Assembly: GCA_002951815.1 (NCBI GenBank)
Contig: CP019454.1
Span: forward strand, 2,790,001-2,854,000
Direction of reading: 5' to 3'
Source of the DNA: Sulfobacillus thermotolerans
GTDB lineage: Bacteria; Bacillota; Sulfobacillia; Sulfobacillales; Sulfobacillaceae
DNA: 64,000 nt
This document shows, piece by piece, positions 45,655 through 54,254 of this stretch (positions are counted from its first letter, which is position 1; every line of letters starts with the position of its first letter). The notes under the pieces were generated by a model that made no database searches, was not told where the DNA came from, and saw only the letters and a program-made list of their open reading frames with translations. Both the position numbers and the translations under genes were made by a program.

Positions 45655-46316
45655 TACGATCCCTCCCCAAGGACCCGATCAATCGTCTCGGGATCCACGA
45701 TCCCCGGGGCATGCCGCCGGGGCAGATAATGGATGGCCGGGCGCGCGCCCAACTCGGGCAACAAGACAAACCCTTGCCGCTCGGCCACCAAATGCGCGAC
45801 GGCCGAATCCGGGTCCTCCAAATCGCCAAAGGTGCGGGCGTGCGTGGGACAACTTTGCACGCACGCGGGCTGCCGGTCTTCGGGCGGCAAGCTCTCATCT
45901 TCGATCCGGTCTATACACAGCGTGCATTTCTTGACCACGCCCTCATGCTCATCAAATTCGCGCACGCCATAGGGACAGGCCCACATACACAACTGACAGC
46001 CGATACAGGCCTCGTAATCGACCAGCACCACCCCGTTATCGTCGCGCTTGTACGAGGCGCCGGTCGGACAGACCGGGACGCAGGGCGCGTCATAACAATG
46101 CATGCAGGCCTTGGGCAAGTACATGACCCCGACGTGCGGGTATTCCCCCGCCTCCATGCCGATGACCCGGTTCCACCACATGCCTTCGGCCTCCCGGTAC
46201 GGGTCGTGATCCGGCACAGGCCCAAAGTCGCCGGAGGTATTGTGCTCTTTACAGGAGACTTGGCAACTCTTGCAGCCCACACATTTGTTCAAGTCCGTGA
46301 TAATCGTCAGTTGCAT
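45654..46316 (-). CDS. soeB: Molybdoenzyme iron-sulfur subunit (SoeB/DmsB-like)
   Basis: A 220-residue protein with four [4Fe-4S] groups: CVGCKSCQVSCKEHN, CMHCYDAPCVPVCP, CIGCQLCMWACPYG and CTLCIDRI...CVQSCP. It carries electrons from the Mo centre to the membrane anchor. ATG 46314-46316 overlaps the soeA stop by one base and has GGGAGG 6 nt upstream; the 31-codon upstream frame overlaps soeA and is rejected. All 16 Cys appear present. Confidence 0.93.
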   Translation of the reverse strand: MQLTIITDLNKCVGCKSCQVSCKEHNTSGDFGPVPDHDPYREAEGMWWNRVIGMEAGEYPHVGVMYLPKACMHCYDAPCVPVCPTGASYKRDDNGVVLVDYEACIGCQLCMWACPYGVREFDEHEGVVKKCTLCIDRIEDESLPPEDRQPACVQSCPTHARTFGDLEDPDSAVAHLVAERQGFVLLPELGARPAIHYLPRRHAPGIVDPETIDRVLGEGS

Positions 46317-49186
46317 TAACGTCCTCCCCCTTTGCGGGTCGTATACCGTAAGTGCGGCAAGTTCACCATGTCCGCCCGCCTGGGCTTCTGCGGTGCCACT
46401 TTCGGCCACACCTCATGCAGCTCCGAGGGGTACACGCGGACCTTCGTGTCGTACCACCCGGCTTGCCCGGTAATCGGATCATTGTTAAACGTCACCTGGC
46501 CATCACGCGACGTCAAGGTGTCGGGCACAATATGATTGACTAAAATGGCCTGCTGGCTTTCCGGGGCGTCGGGATGCAACCCCCACGCCCCCGGCGCCTT
46601 GGCAATCGCATTCCACGTCCACACGGTCCCCGGTTCCACCGCATCCGAGAAACGCAGCTTCGCCGTCATCCGCCCCTGGCGCGACTCTATCCACACCCAT
46701 TGCCCGTCCGTCAGTCCTAACGCGTGGGCCGCTTGCGGATTGATAAAGAGCGGATTCTCCATCAAGAGTTGCCGCAGCCACGCATTTTGCGAGCCCCACG
46801 AATGATAGTGGGTCATGGGCCGCTGCGTAATCAAAAGTAACGGATACTCCGCCGCCGTCGCCTCCTGCTCTTCTAAGGGCGGATACCAAAACGGCAAGGG
46901 ATCAAAGTAGGTGGCCAAACGCGCGCGGAGAGCGGGATGGGTCGGCTGCTTCCCGGGCCACAGGCCTTGCCCGGCGAGCCGAAAGGTCTGTAAGGGCTCG
47001 GAATAAAATTGCAGCACAATCGGATCGGCTGTCGGCACAAACCGCACACTCTGGGCCCAGTCCAGATACGCTTGGTTGGCCATCCGGTAATATTTGCGCT
47101 CCGAGGGAATCTCGTCATACCAAAATGCTTGATTGTTCGCATACGCCTGCAACTGCTGGGGATTGGGTGCGCCGACATACTGGTCGGTACCCTGCGGCCC
47201 CCGAAAGCCCGCTAAGAGCCCCACGCCCGAGCCGGGGGATGTTTCCCATCCTTGCAAAAAGTCGGCGTAGGTCTGGTAGCGGCGCTGACCGTTTTCCACA
47301 AATCCCGGCAACTGCAGCCGGTTGGCTAATTCAATCAGCGTGTCGGCCGCCGGCCGCACGCCCGGCGGCGGCGCGACGACGGGCTGGCGGATCGAGTCCG
47401 CTGGTCCATCCGGTTCCGAGATGGGCCGATCCTGTAACGAGGCCGCATCCCACCGTTCGAGGTACGTCGTATCGGGAAAAACAATATCCGCAAAGGCCAC
47501 GGTTTCCGAATCATACGCGTCGAACACGACCACATGGGGAATGACATAGTTGCCGTCATCATCCTTGGCCTGCAGCATCGCCCGCGTCTCCAACGTATTC
47601 CAGCTCGAATTCCACGCCAGATTCGACATGTAGATCATCAGCGTGTCAATCCCATAGGGCCTCCGGTCATAGGCATTGCGAATCACGTTTTGAATCACTC
47701 CGTGGGCCGCCAGCGGGTATTTCCACGAATACGCCTCGTCAATCCGCAACGGCGTATCGCCGTCGACCAATAAATCGTCGGGAGTCTGGGGATACCCAAG
47801 TAACGGCCCCGGCGCCGGCTGGCCCGGCTGATAATCACGGCGGTGGGAAGGGGGAGTCCACGGAGGCGGCGCTGCTTTGGGATAGGGGCTCTTATACCGA
47901 AAGCCGCCCGGCCGATCAATCGTCCCCAACATCATCATTAAATCAAACAGCGCGCGCACGGTCTGAAAGCCGTTGGTGTGCGCCGCCAAGCCCCGCATCG
48001 CATGAAACGCCACGGGGCGGCCCACGGTCTGCGGATGCGTCACCCCATAAAAGTCGGTCCAAGGCTGCGGCACCACCACCGGATGCTGCAAGGCCGTCGT
48101 CCCCATTTCCAAGGCCAGCCGGACGATCGTCCGGCGGGGGATGCCCGTAATCGCTTCTGCCCAGGCGGGCGTACAGGTGGTCAACCGCTCTTGGAACACC
48201 GCAAAGGCCGGCCGATAGGTCCGACCGGCGTGGGTGTAGACGCCCTCTAAGCGGCCGTGGCCACCCGCTTGCCGAAAGGGGGTAAAGGTCTGCGCCCCGG
48301 TGGCCACCAGCACCTCCCCGTTGGCATCCTTCCACAGCAGACCATCCTCCGGCTGGCCCGGTGCCACGGTCACCAATCCCGCGGCATTCGTGTACCGCGC
48401 CAAGAATTCCCGGTCATAGAGCCCCTCGCGTTCTAGCACATGCATCATGGCCATGAGCAACGCCCCATCGGTCCCGGGACGAATAGGCACCCATTCGTCC
48501 GCCAACGCGCCATAGCCGCTCCGCACCGGATTCACGACCACAAACCGTCCCCCACGGTCTTTCAGCCGGCCAATCGCCAGCTTCAACGGATTGGAGGGAT
48601 GATCTTCCGCCACCCCCAGCAACATAAACCACCGGGCCGCGTCCAAATCCGGCCACCCGAACTCCCAAAAGCTGCCCCCGACCGAATACATCCCCCCGGC
48701 CGCCATGTTGACCGAGCAAAACCCGCCATGCGCTGCCCAGTTCGGGGTCCCAAACTGCCGCGCCCAATAGCCATTGAAGGCCTGCATTTGATCCCGGCCC
48801 GTAAAGTACGCCAACTGCGCCGGATCCGTGTCCCGAATCTGCTGCAACCACCCGGCGACCGTGCGGAGCGCCGTTTCCCAATCGACCGGCACCAACTCCC
48901 CCTGCCCGCGTTCGCTGCCCGGGGCCCGCATCAAAGGCGTCATCAGCCGCGCCGGCGAATATTGGGTCATGATGCCCGCGCCGCCTTTCGCGCACCACAC
49001 TCCCTTATTCACGGGCGAGTCTTTAATCCCGGCAATAAAGCGAATCTGTTCATGTTCGACGGTCACTTCAATCCCGCACCGGCAGGCGCACATATAGCAG
49101 GTGGTATGGACCTTCCGTGTTCCCTCGACCGGTTCAGACTCCGCCTGCGCTGCTTGGCGAATATCCTCTCCCTTGGTCAGCGCCAT
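46316..49186 (-). CDS. soeA: Molybdopterin oxidoreductase catalytic subunit, SoeA-like (sulfite dehydrogenase)
   Basis: A 956-residue complex-iron-sulfur molybdoenzyme. The N-terminal [4Fe-4S] site is C30-x2-C33-x3-C37 and C65 (CYMCACRCGI ... GVWCAKGG). The probable Mo ligand is Cys157 in GGFCSVNMAAGG, as in PsrA/PhsA-type enzymes. There is no Tat signal, so it is cytoplasmic, which fits SoeA (sulfite to sulfate, electrons to quinone) better than exported Psr, Phs or Ttr enzymes. ATG 49184-49186 has GGGAGGGG 5 nt upstream. The A-B-C order matches soeABC. The substrate remains an inference; a reductase is possible. GC content is much higher than in flanking genes. Confidence 0.85.
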   Translation of the reverse strand: MALTKGEDIRQAAQAESEPVEGTRKVHTTCYMCACRCGIEVTVEHEQIRFIAGIKDSPVNKGVWCAKGGAGIMTQYSPARLMTPLMRAPGSERGQGELVPVDWETALRTVAGWLQQIRDTDPAQLAYFTGRDQMQAFNGYWARQFGTPNWAAHGGFCSVNMAAGGMYSVGGSFWEFGWPDLDAARWFMLLGVAEDHPSNPLKLAIGRLKDRGGRFVVVNPVRSGYGALADEWVPIRPGTDGALLMAMMHVLEREGLYDREFLARYTNAAGLVTVAPGQPEDGLLWKDANGEVLVATGAQTFTPFRQAGGHGRLEGVYTHAGRTYRPAFAVFQERLTTCTPAWAEAITGIPRRTIVRLALEMGTTALQHPVVVPQPWTDFYGVTHPQTVGRPVAFHAMRGLAAHTNGFQTVRALFDLMMMLGTIDRPGGFRYKSPYPKAAPPPWTPPSHRRDYQPGQPAPGPLLGYPQTPDDLLVDGDTPLRIDEAYSWKYPLAAHGVIQNVIRNAYDRRPYGIDTLMIYMSNLAWNSSWNTLETRAMLQAKDDDGNYVIPHVVVFDAYDSETVAFADIVFPDTTYLERWDAASLQDRPISEPDGPADSIRQPVVAPPPGVRPAADTLIELANRLQLPGFVENGQRRYQTYADFLQGWETSPGSGVGLLAGFRGPQGTDQYVGAPNPQQLQAYANNQAFWYDEIPSERKYYRMANQAYLDWAQSVRFVPTADPIVLQFYSEPLQTFRLAGQGLWPGKQPTHPALRARLATYFDPLPFWYPPLEEQEATAAEYPLLLITQRPMTHYHSWGSQNAWLRQLLMENPLFINPQAAHALGLTDGQWVWIESRQGRMTAKLRFSDAVEPGTVWTWNAIAKAPGAWGLHPDAPESQQAILVNHIVPDTLTSRDGQVTFNNDPITGQAGWYDTKVRVYPSELHEVWPKVAPQKPRRADMVNLPHLRYTTRKGGGR

Positions 49187-49513
49187 CCTAACCCCTCCCA
49201 AAGTACGTTTTGTTCTGACTATTAGGTTCAATTTTAAATAGTCCTTTAGAATCTGGCGTACGGAAAGCTTAATAGCGGGTGTCACCATTTCTAATAGCCA
49301 ACCACCGATGATAGTCCCCTATTTTTACCAATCCACCGCATTTCATGAAAAAATACTGTTTTTCCAGGCAGATCTTTGTTAAAAAAACAGTGCTTTTGAA
49401 TGAATTAATTGCGATATTTGCCCAGTCTTGTTGAGTGTGACTTTACTCAATTTCAAAGCCCAGAATTTTAGAGCGGTACTTTCATCCCAACCGCGAATTC
49501 TTACACGCAAAAA
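49187..49513. other. AT-rich spacer upstream of soeA
   Basis: About 330 bp with no gene I can support. The composition drops abruptly from GC-rich soeA to AT-rich sequence (for example the A/T runs at 49319-49390). It should contain the soeA promoter, but no clear -35/-10 pair was recognised. Confidence 0.45.
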
Positions 49514-49824
49514 ATCGAGTAGGCGCGGGTGACTAACCCGCCCCTACTCGCCACACCGTACGTACCATTCGGTATACAGCGGTTCATGACTAGCGTAGAC
49601 ATGTTACCTCGTACAGGTTGAGGAGACGGTGCAAGCCTTGTGCATCTCAATAGCTCCGTGTCAACACGCTGTTTAAGAGCCATGCGCCATGGGCCCTTGC
49701 GTGCATCGTGAGTCCCACGAGCAGCACTTTCTAGTCATGTCCGGCCTTTTAGCCAGCGCGGTCGCGGCGGCCGAGTATGGCCTCGGCTGACTTCTCTCCC
49801 GTCACGCGCCCATGCTGGGCGCAC
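49514..49824 (-). mobile_element. ORF-less group IIC-type intron relic
   Basis: Read on the minus strand it begins GTGCGCCCAGCATGGGCGCG at 49824, a group II intron 5' end. It ends with a domain V-like hairpin (CCGCTGTATACC-GAAT-GGTACGTACGG, 49557-49580), a domain VI-like stem (GAGTAGGGGCGGGT...ACCCGCGCCTACTC) and the terminal CTACTCGAT at 49514. The total is only 311 nt, so the reverse transcriptase ORF and much of domains I-IV are gone. It sits directly after a terminator hairpin and its T-run, the preferred site of class C introns. The structural call is from pattern memory and needs a covariance search. Confidence 0.62.
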
Positions 49825-49831
49825 CCAAAAA

Positions 49832-49859
49832 GAGCGTGTTGCCTCATCGCAACACGCTC
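49832..49859 (-). terminator. Terminator of the yceI gene and intron target
   Basis: GAGCGTGTTGC/GCAACACGCTC, a perfect 11-bp stem with a 6-nt loop, followed on the minus strand by TTTTTGG and then immediately by the intron 5' end. Confidence 0.88.
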
Positions 49860-49886
49860 GGTATAAAAACTTTTTGGCTCAGCCCT

Positions 49887-50429
49887 TTAATCTTTTAGTA
49901 CAGTCTCCAACTCTACCGATAGTTTTACCTTGTCTCCAACAAGTACGCCACCCGTTTCCAGCGCTTGATTCCACTGTAACCCAAAGTCTTTGCGATTGAG
50001 TTCCGCTGTCGCCGAAAACCCTGCGCGTACGTTGCCCCACGGGTCTTTGCTTGTTCCCATATACTCGGCGCGCACCACCAATGGCTTGGTCACTCCATGA
50101 ATCGTCATGTTGCCTTCAATGTCATAGACATTTTCCGACACACGCCGAATGTTAGTGCTATCAAAGGTCATAGTAGGGTAATGTTCAACATCAAAAAAGT
50201 CTGCCGACCGTAAATGAGCATCACGATCTTTCTGACGCGTGTCGACGGTACTAACGTCAATCGACACATGCGCCTTGGCCGTGGTCAAGTCATTCACATC
50301 AGCAATAATTTCTCCGGATAACCCAGGAAAAGAGCCTCGCACCGTAGAAATCATCATATGCCGGATAGAAAATTCCGCAAGACTGTGATCCGGATCAATC
50401 ACCCATGTCTTTATTTCTGATGTAGCCAC
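49887..50429 (-). CDS. YceI-family protein
   Basis: A 180-residue beta-barrel lipocalin-like protein that binds isoprenoid-type lipids. Signature stretches are WVIDPDHSLAEFSIRHMMIS, VDTRQKDRDAHLRSADFFDV and YPTMTFDST. There is no signal peptide, so it is cytoplasmic. GTG 50427-50429 is selected because GAGGAG lies 9 nt upstream; the 32-codon upstream frame overlaps the HxlR gene. It is probably co-transcribed with HxlR, as is common for YceI-HxlR pairs. Confidence 0.92.
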   Translation of the reverse strand: MATSEIKTWVIDPDHSLAEFSIRHMMISTVRGSFPGLSGEIIADVNDLTTAKAHVSIDVSTVDTRQKDRDAHLRSADFFDVEHYPTMTFDSTNIRRVSENVYDIEGNMTIHGVTKPLVVRAEYMGTSKDPWGNVRAGFSATAELNRKDFGLQWNQALETGGVLVGDKVKLSVELETVLKD

Positions 50430-50481
50430 TATGACACACTCCTCATCATCAAATAATTTCGCATATCCTGAGGGCGGCAAG

Positions 50482-50805
50482 CTACTCATGCGTCCACTTT
50501 TCCCCAAATTGTCGCAATGCCTCAATCACCGGTAGCAAGTCCCTACCTTTAATTGTGAGACTATATTCGACTCTAGGCGGAATTTCCGGGTACACCACGC
50601 GTTCGACAATCTGTTCAGTCTCCAGCATCCGGAGTCTCGCAGTCAAAGTACGCGCAGTCACCCCCAGCGATTCTTCTAATTCTCCAAATCGCTTCGAGCC
50701 ATCAGCCAAGTCTCGGACAATCAGAAGAATATAGAGATCTCCCACCAGCGCCGCACCACGGGCAACGGGGCAAAGCGCGTTCGACCCATGCAAGCTACTG
50801 CTCAT
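50482..50805 (-). CDS. HxlR-family transcriptional regulator
   Basis: A 107-residue winged-helix protein: LVGDLYILLIVRDLADGSKR followed by FGELEESLGVTARTLTARLRMLE and a basic wing (YPEIPPRVEYSLTIKG). These are canonical HxlR features. Cys at CPVARG near residue 13 could make it a thiol or aldehyde sensor. ATG 50803-50805 has GAGGGA 7 nt upstream. It probably controls itself and yceI through the two inverted repeats upstream. Confidence 0.92.
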   Translation of the reverse strand: MSSSLHGSNALCPVARGAALVGDLYILLIVRDLADGSKRFGELEESLGVTARTLTARLRMLETEQIVERVVYPEIPPRVEYSLTIKGRDLLPVIEALRQFGEKWTHE

Positions 50806-50840
50806 GATATTGTCCCTCGCTCTCAGCAAAATCTAGTGTA

Positions 50841-50915
50841 ACGATATATAAATATCGTGTCAATACGAACTTAAATAATATTTATGGATATATCCTTACT
50901 ATACTAAAGTATACT
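50841..50915. promoter_or_regulatory. Two operator-like inverted repeats upstream of hxlR
   Basis: ACGATAT-ATAA-ATATCGT (50841-50858) is a perfect 7-4-7 repeat. ACTATAC-TAAA-GTATACT (50898-50915) is an imperfect 7-4-7 repeat with the same spacing. Both lie within 110 bp upstream of the HxlR start, as expected for its dimer sites. Confidence 0.6.
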
Positions 50916-51100
50916 AATTGGTCTATCTACAACGGCGAGAAGAACACTAAGTGCCCACCAACCGGTTCCTGAAATCGCGCAGGGCGACCTCTTCCTACCC
51001 TTTTGCGCGGGCCATCTCTTTTGGGATCATCCCCTATGTCGGCCGTTGTCATCATGCCATACCCTTGCACAGGCTATAGTTTTTCTGTTGCTTGAATAAT

Positions 51101-51249
51101 TCAGGGCGGGGCGGAGTTTAACTTGTCATAGCGCCGGTGACCATCTGACGTGATTTCGTCTGGCTGTAATTGGCCTTCCTTTTCCGGCGTGTCGGGAACG
51201 ACACACCCAACACTTTAGAGGCTTCACCTATCGTGACTAATCCTCGCAT
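51101..51249 (-). pseudogene. Fossil of an IS607-type serine resolvase (N-terminal HTH)
   Basis: From ATG 51247-51249 the minus strand reads LVTIGEASKVLGVSFPTRR; after a one-base frame change it continues EKEGQLQPDEITSDGHRRYDKL and stops at TGA 51101-51103. Together these match the MerR-like DNA-binding head of IS607-family TnpA (…RRWExEGxLxP…TxxGHRRY). The resolvase domain and TnpB are absent. It is a dead insertion-sequence remnant between the hxlR and pit units. The remaining gap 50916-51100 shows nothing recognisable. Confidence 0.7.
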
Positions 51250-51279
51250 ATAATCAGTATGGCATAATTTTAGGCCCAT

Positions 51280-52281
51280 TTAAAAGAAAGCGAGCGATCC
51301 CTGCGAAAGACGAACAAGCATCATGAGCACAGCCCCCATCGCCAAAGCAATGGGCATCGTAATGATCCACACGCCAATAATCTTACGGACAACTTTCCAG
51401 TGCACACGGTGACGGTTAATCATCGTGCCTGATCCAAAAATGCACCCATCGGTAGCCTGCGTCGTACTCACCGGAAACCCTAAAATTGCCGCTAAACTCA
51501 CGGTAATCGCCGCTGCTAATTGCGTGGTGACCGATGTTTCCGGACGCAGATGAATAATTTGTGTGCCCACCGTATTTGCAATGCGCGATCCCCCTAAAGC
51601 CAGTCCCACGGACCAGCTAGCCAACGGGAATAAGATATCAAAAGAACTCACATGATACACGGCATCGTGACCCAACAACATCATGACAATTGCTGTAAGG
51701 CCAATGACCTTCTCTTGGTCATTGGCACCGTATGCCAATCCCTGCCAAAGAATCGTCAGATATTGAAATTTGTCAACGACTTTCACCAATCGAGGGGTGC
51801 CATCAGAGGCCGTAACCCGTTTCATAACGCCCGTTAACAGCCACGCCAACATAAACCCCATCACAACGGACCCCACTAATCCCCCCGCAATCTTCTCCAC
51901 CCCAGCCCAATGAATCAACGCCGCCTGCCCGCTGGCTGCAGCCGCTCCAATTATTCCCCCGGCCAGCGCAATCGTCGTACTGGTCGGCAAACGCATCCGC
52001 CATGTGACAACCAGAGTGAGAACACCGGCCATTACAGAAATAGCCAAAAGGCGGGAACTCGTTTGCGTAAAATTGACTACTTCCAAGGCCATTGTGCGAG
52101 AGACCGCAGTTCCGAAAATGACAGGCCCTAGCGCAATGGCTGCAATGAGCAGCGGCGCTATACGGCGGGAATCGATAATGCGACTGCTTCGGTAGGTCGC
52201 AACCAAATTGCCCCCATCATTAAACCCAGAGACCATCGCAAAGGCTGATAAGCTAAGAAGGAGTAAGACGATTACCGCCAC
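51280..52281 (-). CDS. pit: PiT-family inorganic phosphate permease
   Basis: A 333-residue transporter with about 10 spans. The two PiT repeats carry GFNDGGNLVAT near residue 19 and YGANDQEKVIGL near residue 188, and LGFPVSTTQATDG follows in the second half. It imports phosphate (as metal-phosphate) with protons. It is complete, with normal length for bacterial PiT. No PhoU-like partner is adjacent. Confidence 0.93.
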   Translation of the reverse strand: MAVIVLLLLSLSAFAMVSGFNDGGNLVATYRSSRIIDSRRIAPLLIAAIALGPVIFGTAVSRTMALEVVNFTQTSSRLLAISVMAGVLTLVVTWRMRLPTSTTIALAGGIIGAAAASGQAALIHWAGVEKIAGGLVGSVVMGFMLAWLLTGVMKRVTASDGTPRLVKVVDKFQYLTILWQGLAYGANDQEKVIGLTAIVMMLLGHDAVYHVSSFDILFPLASWSVGLALGGSRIANTVGTQIIHLRPETSVTTQLAAAITVSLAAILGFPVSTTQATDGCIFGSGTMINRHRVHWKVVRKIIGVWIITMPIALAMGAVLMMLVRLSQGSLAFF

Positions 52282-52449
52282 TGCGTCTCCCTTCCTTCCC
52301 GCCTGGCATGACTCGTATATAGACCGTCATTTGCGAATCCGCATTATGAGGTGAATCGGCACTAGACGGCCTGACATTCAATAGGCCCACTGTACCCAAC
52401 ATAAAATCACGCGTCAAGCATGACAAAACGTAGCAGAAACCATAGAAAA

Positions 52450-52482
52450 AGTCTAAAGGGGGAGGGAAAACCCCTTTAGACT
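52450..52482 (-). terminator. Terminator of the persulfide dioxygenase-rhodanese gene
   Basis: AGTCTAAAGGGG (52450-52461) pairs perfectly with CCCCTTTAGACT (52471-52482); the minus strand continues with a TTTTT run. Confidence 0.88.
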
Positions 52483-52518
52483 GTCCGTTATTAGACCGAT
52501 AGAGCTTTTCTCTTTTCT

Positions 52519-53613
52519 TTATGCCGGCGCGGCACACCGGTTAGGGCCAATTTCCCACGACCGCAAGATCGCTGGATCTAGGGGACCCTTCTGAGACACA
52601 TTAAACGCCACAATCGGTTCATAATTCGGCGGCGTCATCGCTGACGCTGAAGCCTCGACGTGGTTGACAAAGGATTCAAGAGGTTCATGCAATAAAGGGT
52701 TTTGCGCCTGCAGGTCGCCTAAAGTGCCTGCCACAATTCCACGGTCATTGATTTCTGACCAATGGGCATAATGAGCAGGCAAAATCACGGTTTCAGGGGC
52801 TAATGATTGCAATTGCTGCAATGACCGGTGAAGATCTTCACCCCACTCCTTAGCGTGGCCTCCAAGATCTGGCCGACCCACACCTGAAACGAATAACGCA
52901 TCGCCTGTCAATAAATAACGGCCGTCAATAAGAAACGAAAACGAATCCGGCGTATGTCCGGGACTGGCGATCGCTTTAACCGTCACCGCACCCACTTTAA
53001 ATTCCTGGCCATCTTGCAACAAAGAAACCCCTGGGCTATTTTGACCACGCCAAAACGGAACATGGTAACGTTCACTAAGAAAGAACCCACCTGTAATATG
53101 GTCGGCATGCACGTGAGTGTCTGCCACCGCTTTTAGTCGCCATCCGTTTTGATCAAGAATCCTTTGGTACACGTCCACAAACTGAGAAGGATCAAAGAGC
53201 ATAGCTTCTCCATTTGAAGCCAATAGGTACGACAGGCAGCCTTTGCCCCGGCGCTGAATTTGGAATAACGAAAATGTGGGTTCTTCCGCCACCGCATGCA
53301 CTTCATGATACCGGTTCCAAGCTGCCATGCCTCCTTCAAGCACCGTTACATCATAGCCCTCACGGTCCATGACAGCCCCCACAGCCTTAGCCGTTTCGCC
53401 TAAAGCACACACCACGACCCACGGCGTCTCAGAGTCGAGAGCTTGTAGCGTTTTGGCATCTCGCAAAATCGAGGTTCCATCGAGGTGCTGACTTTCAATC
53501 CGTGGTCCTTCAATGTGCCATGCCTGATAGTCATCAAATGGCCTGATATCCACAACAGCTAAGGGCTTTTGGTTCATGGCCTGCCCGAACTCGTCGACAG
53601 ATATGGTGCGCAT
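52519..53613 (-). CDS. Rhodanese-metallo-beta-lactamase fusion (persulfide dioxygenase type)
   Basis: A 364-residue fusion. Residues 1-105 are a rhodanese domain, with the active-site loop VVCALGETAKAV retaining Cys and LEGGMAAW at its end. Residues about 115-330 are an ETHE1-like metallo-beta-lactamase domain with THVHADHITGG, SPGHTPDSFSFLI, LTGDALFVSGVGRPDL and LPAHY. ETHE1-type enzymes oxidise glutathione-like persulfides to sulfite; rhodanese moves sulfane sulfur. The domain order is reversed relative to many PDO-rhodanese fusions. The sulfite product would be a substrate for the SoeABC-like complex. AGGAGGGG precedes the ATG. Confidence 0.92.
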   Translation of the reverse strand: MRTISVDEFGQAMNQKPLAVVDIRPFDDYQAWHIEGPRIESQHLDGTSILRDAKTLQALDSETPWVVVCALGETAKAVGAVMDREGYDVTVLEGGMAAWNRYHEVHAVAEEPTFSLFQIQRRGKGCLSYLLASNGEAMLFDPSQFVDVYQRILDQNGWRLKAVADTHVHADHITGGFFLSERYHVPFWRGQNSPGVSLLQDGQEFKVGAVTVKAIASPGHTPDSFSFLIDGRYLLTGDALFVSGVGRPDLGGHAKEWGEDLHRSLQQLQSLAPETVILPAHYAHWSEINDRGIVAGTLGDLQAQNPLLHEPLESFVNHVEASASAMTPPNYEPIVAFNVSQKGPLDPAILRSWEIGPNRCAAPA

Positions 53614-53640
53614 GAAACCCCTCCTATTCGCTAAGATACT

Positions 53641-53665
53641 GCATATGCAATTAAATCGTATATGC
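53641..53665. promoter_or_regulatory. Operator-like inverted repeat upstream of PDO-rhodanese
   Basis: GCATAT (53641-53646) and ATATGC (53660-53665) with a 13-bp AT-rich centre, 28 bp before the start codon. This is the shape of an ArsR-family site, several of which sense sulfide or persulfide. No such regulator gene is adjacent. Confidence 0.4.
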
Positions 53666-53703
53666 GAAACGCCTTGAAAACAATGCCTCTCATATCCTAG
53701 ATG

Positions 53704-53892
53704 CTAAGAACTAGTGCTTTCGCAAAGCTTCAACATCCTCTGCTGAATTCTCACTTGCTCTATAGCCATTCCCATCAAGGATCTCGTCAATACCAATAAA
53801 AACAAAACAGCAATATAACTATGCGGATAGGAGGTGACCATAACGGCATGTCCCAAGAAATAGGCGACAATCGGCAAGATGCGTAGCCGCAA
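53704..53892 (-). CDS. Small hydrophobic ORF, doubtful
   Basis: A 62-residue frame with one to two membrane spans (ILPIVAYFLGHAVMVTSYPH, YIAVLFLLVLTRSLMGMAIE). It begins at a TTG with no ribosome site, and a stop lies only seven codons upstream. It may be a truncated gene or a shadow. No family recognised. The remaining gap to 54032 shows nothing else. Confidence 0.35.
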   Translation of the reverse strand: MRLRILPIVAYFLGHAVMVTSYPHSYIAVLFLLVLTRSLMGMAIEQVRIQQRMLKLCESTSS

Positions 53893-54032
53893 AGCGAGAA
53901 ATAAGCCGTCAATTTAACCCGAACGCAACAAGGACAATCTTTACTATGTAGTAGAAAATGGGCACGTCCTAATACCAGGTTTCAGAGGCGGGAACCATCC
54001 CTAAGATCAACCTCATATTTGATGCCCAACCC

Positions 54033-54236
54033 TTATTCGATGATTTCTTGCACACGTCCCACTTGTCCGTCAACCAAGCGCACCTTAATGCCGTGCGGAT
54101 GTGTCGGAGATTTCGTCAAAATGTCTTGAATAACCCCGCGTGTAAGCCGCCCCGTCGGCTGATCCGCCTTCAACACAATATTGACAGTGAGTCCCGGTCG
54201 CAAGTCCTTACGGATCTTCCCGCTCTTCCCAGCCAT
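54033..54236 (-). CDS. YwbE-family protein
   Basis: A 67-residue basic protein: GLTVNIVLKADQPTGRLTRG, VIQDILTKSPTHPHGIKVRL, GRVQEIIE. This is the full-length pattern of the small YwbE (DUF2196) family of unknown function. AGGGGGAA precedes the ATG. It sits 18 bp downstream of the MarR gene, probably in the same transcript. Confidence 0.9.
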   Translation of the reverse strand: MAGKSGKIRKDLRPGLTVNIVLKADQPTGRLTRGVIQDILTKSPTHPHGIKVRLVDGQVGRVQEIIE

Positions 54237-54254
54237 AGAGTTCCCCCTGTTCTT

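Noticed and set aside
44765-45898. 377-residue minus-strand ORF and similar long frames inside soeABC
   Set aside because: They are out-of-frame shadows made long by the high GC content; soeB and soeC occupy the same DNA with clear motifs.
48440-49225. 261-residue plus-strand ORF opposite soeA
   Set aside because: It is antisense to the molybdoenzyme cluster region and has Pro/Arg-rich shadow composition without a ribosome site.
49501-49683. 60-residue minus-strand ORF
   Set aside because: It translates the 3' domains of the group II intron relic, which are structural RNA, not protein.
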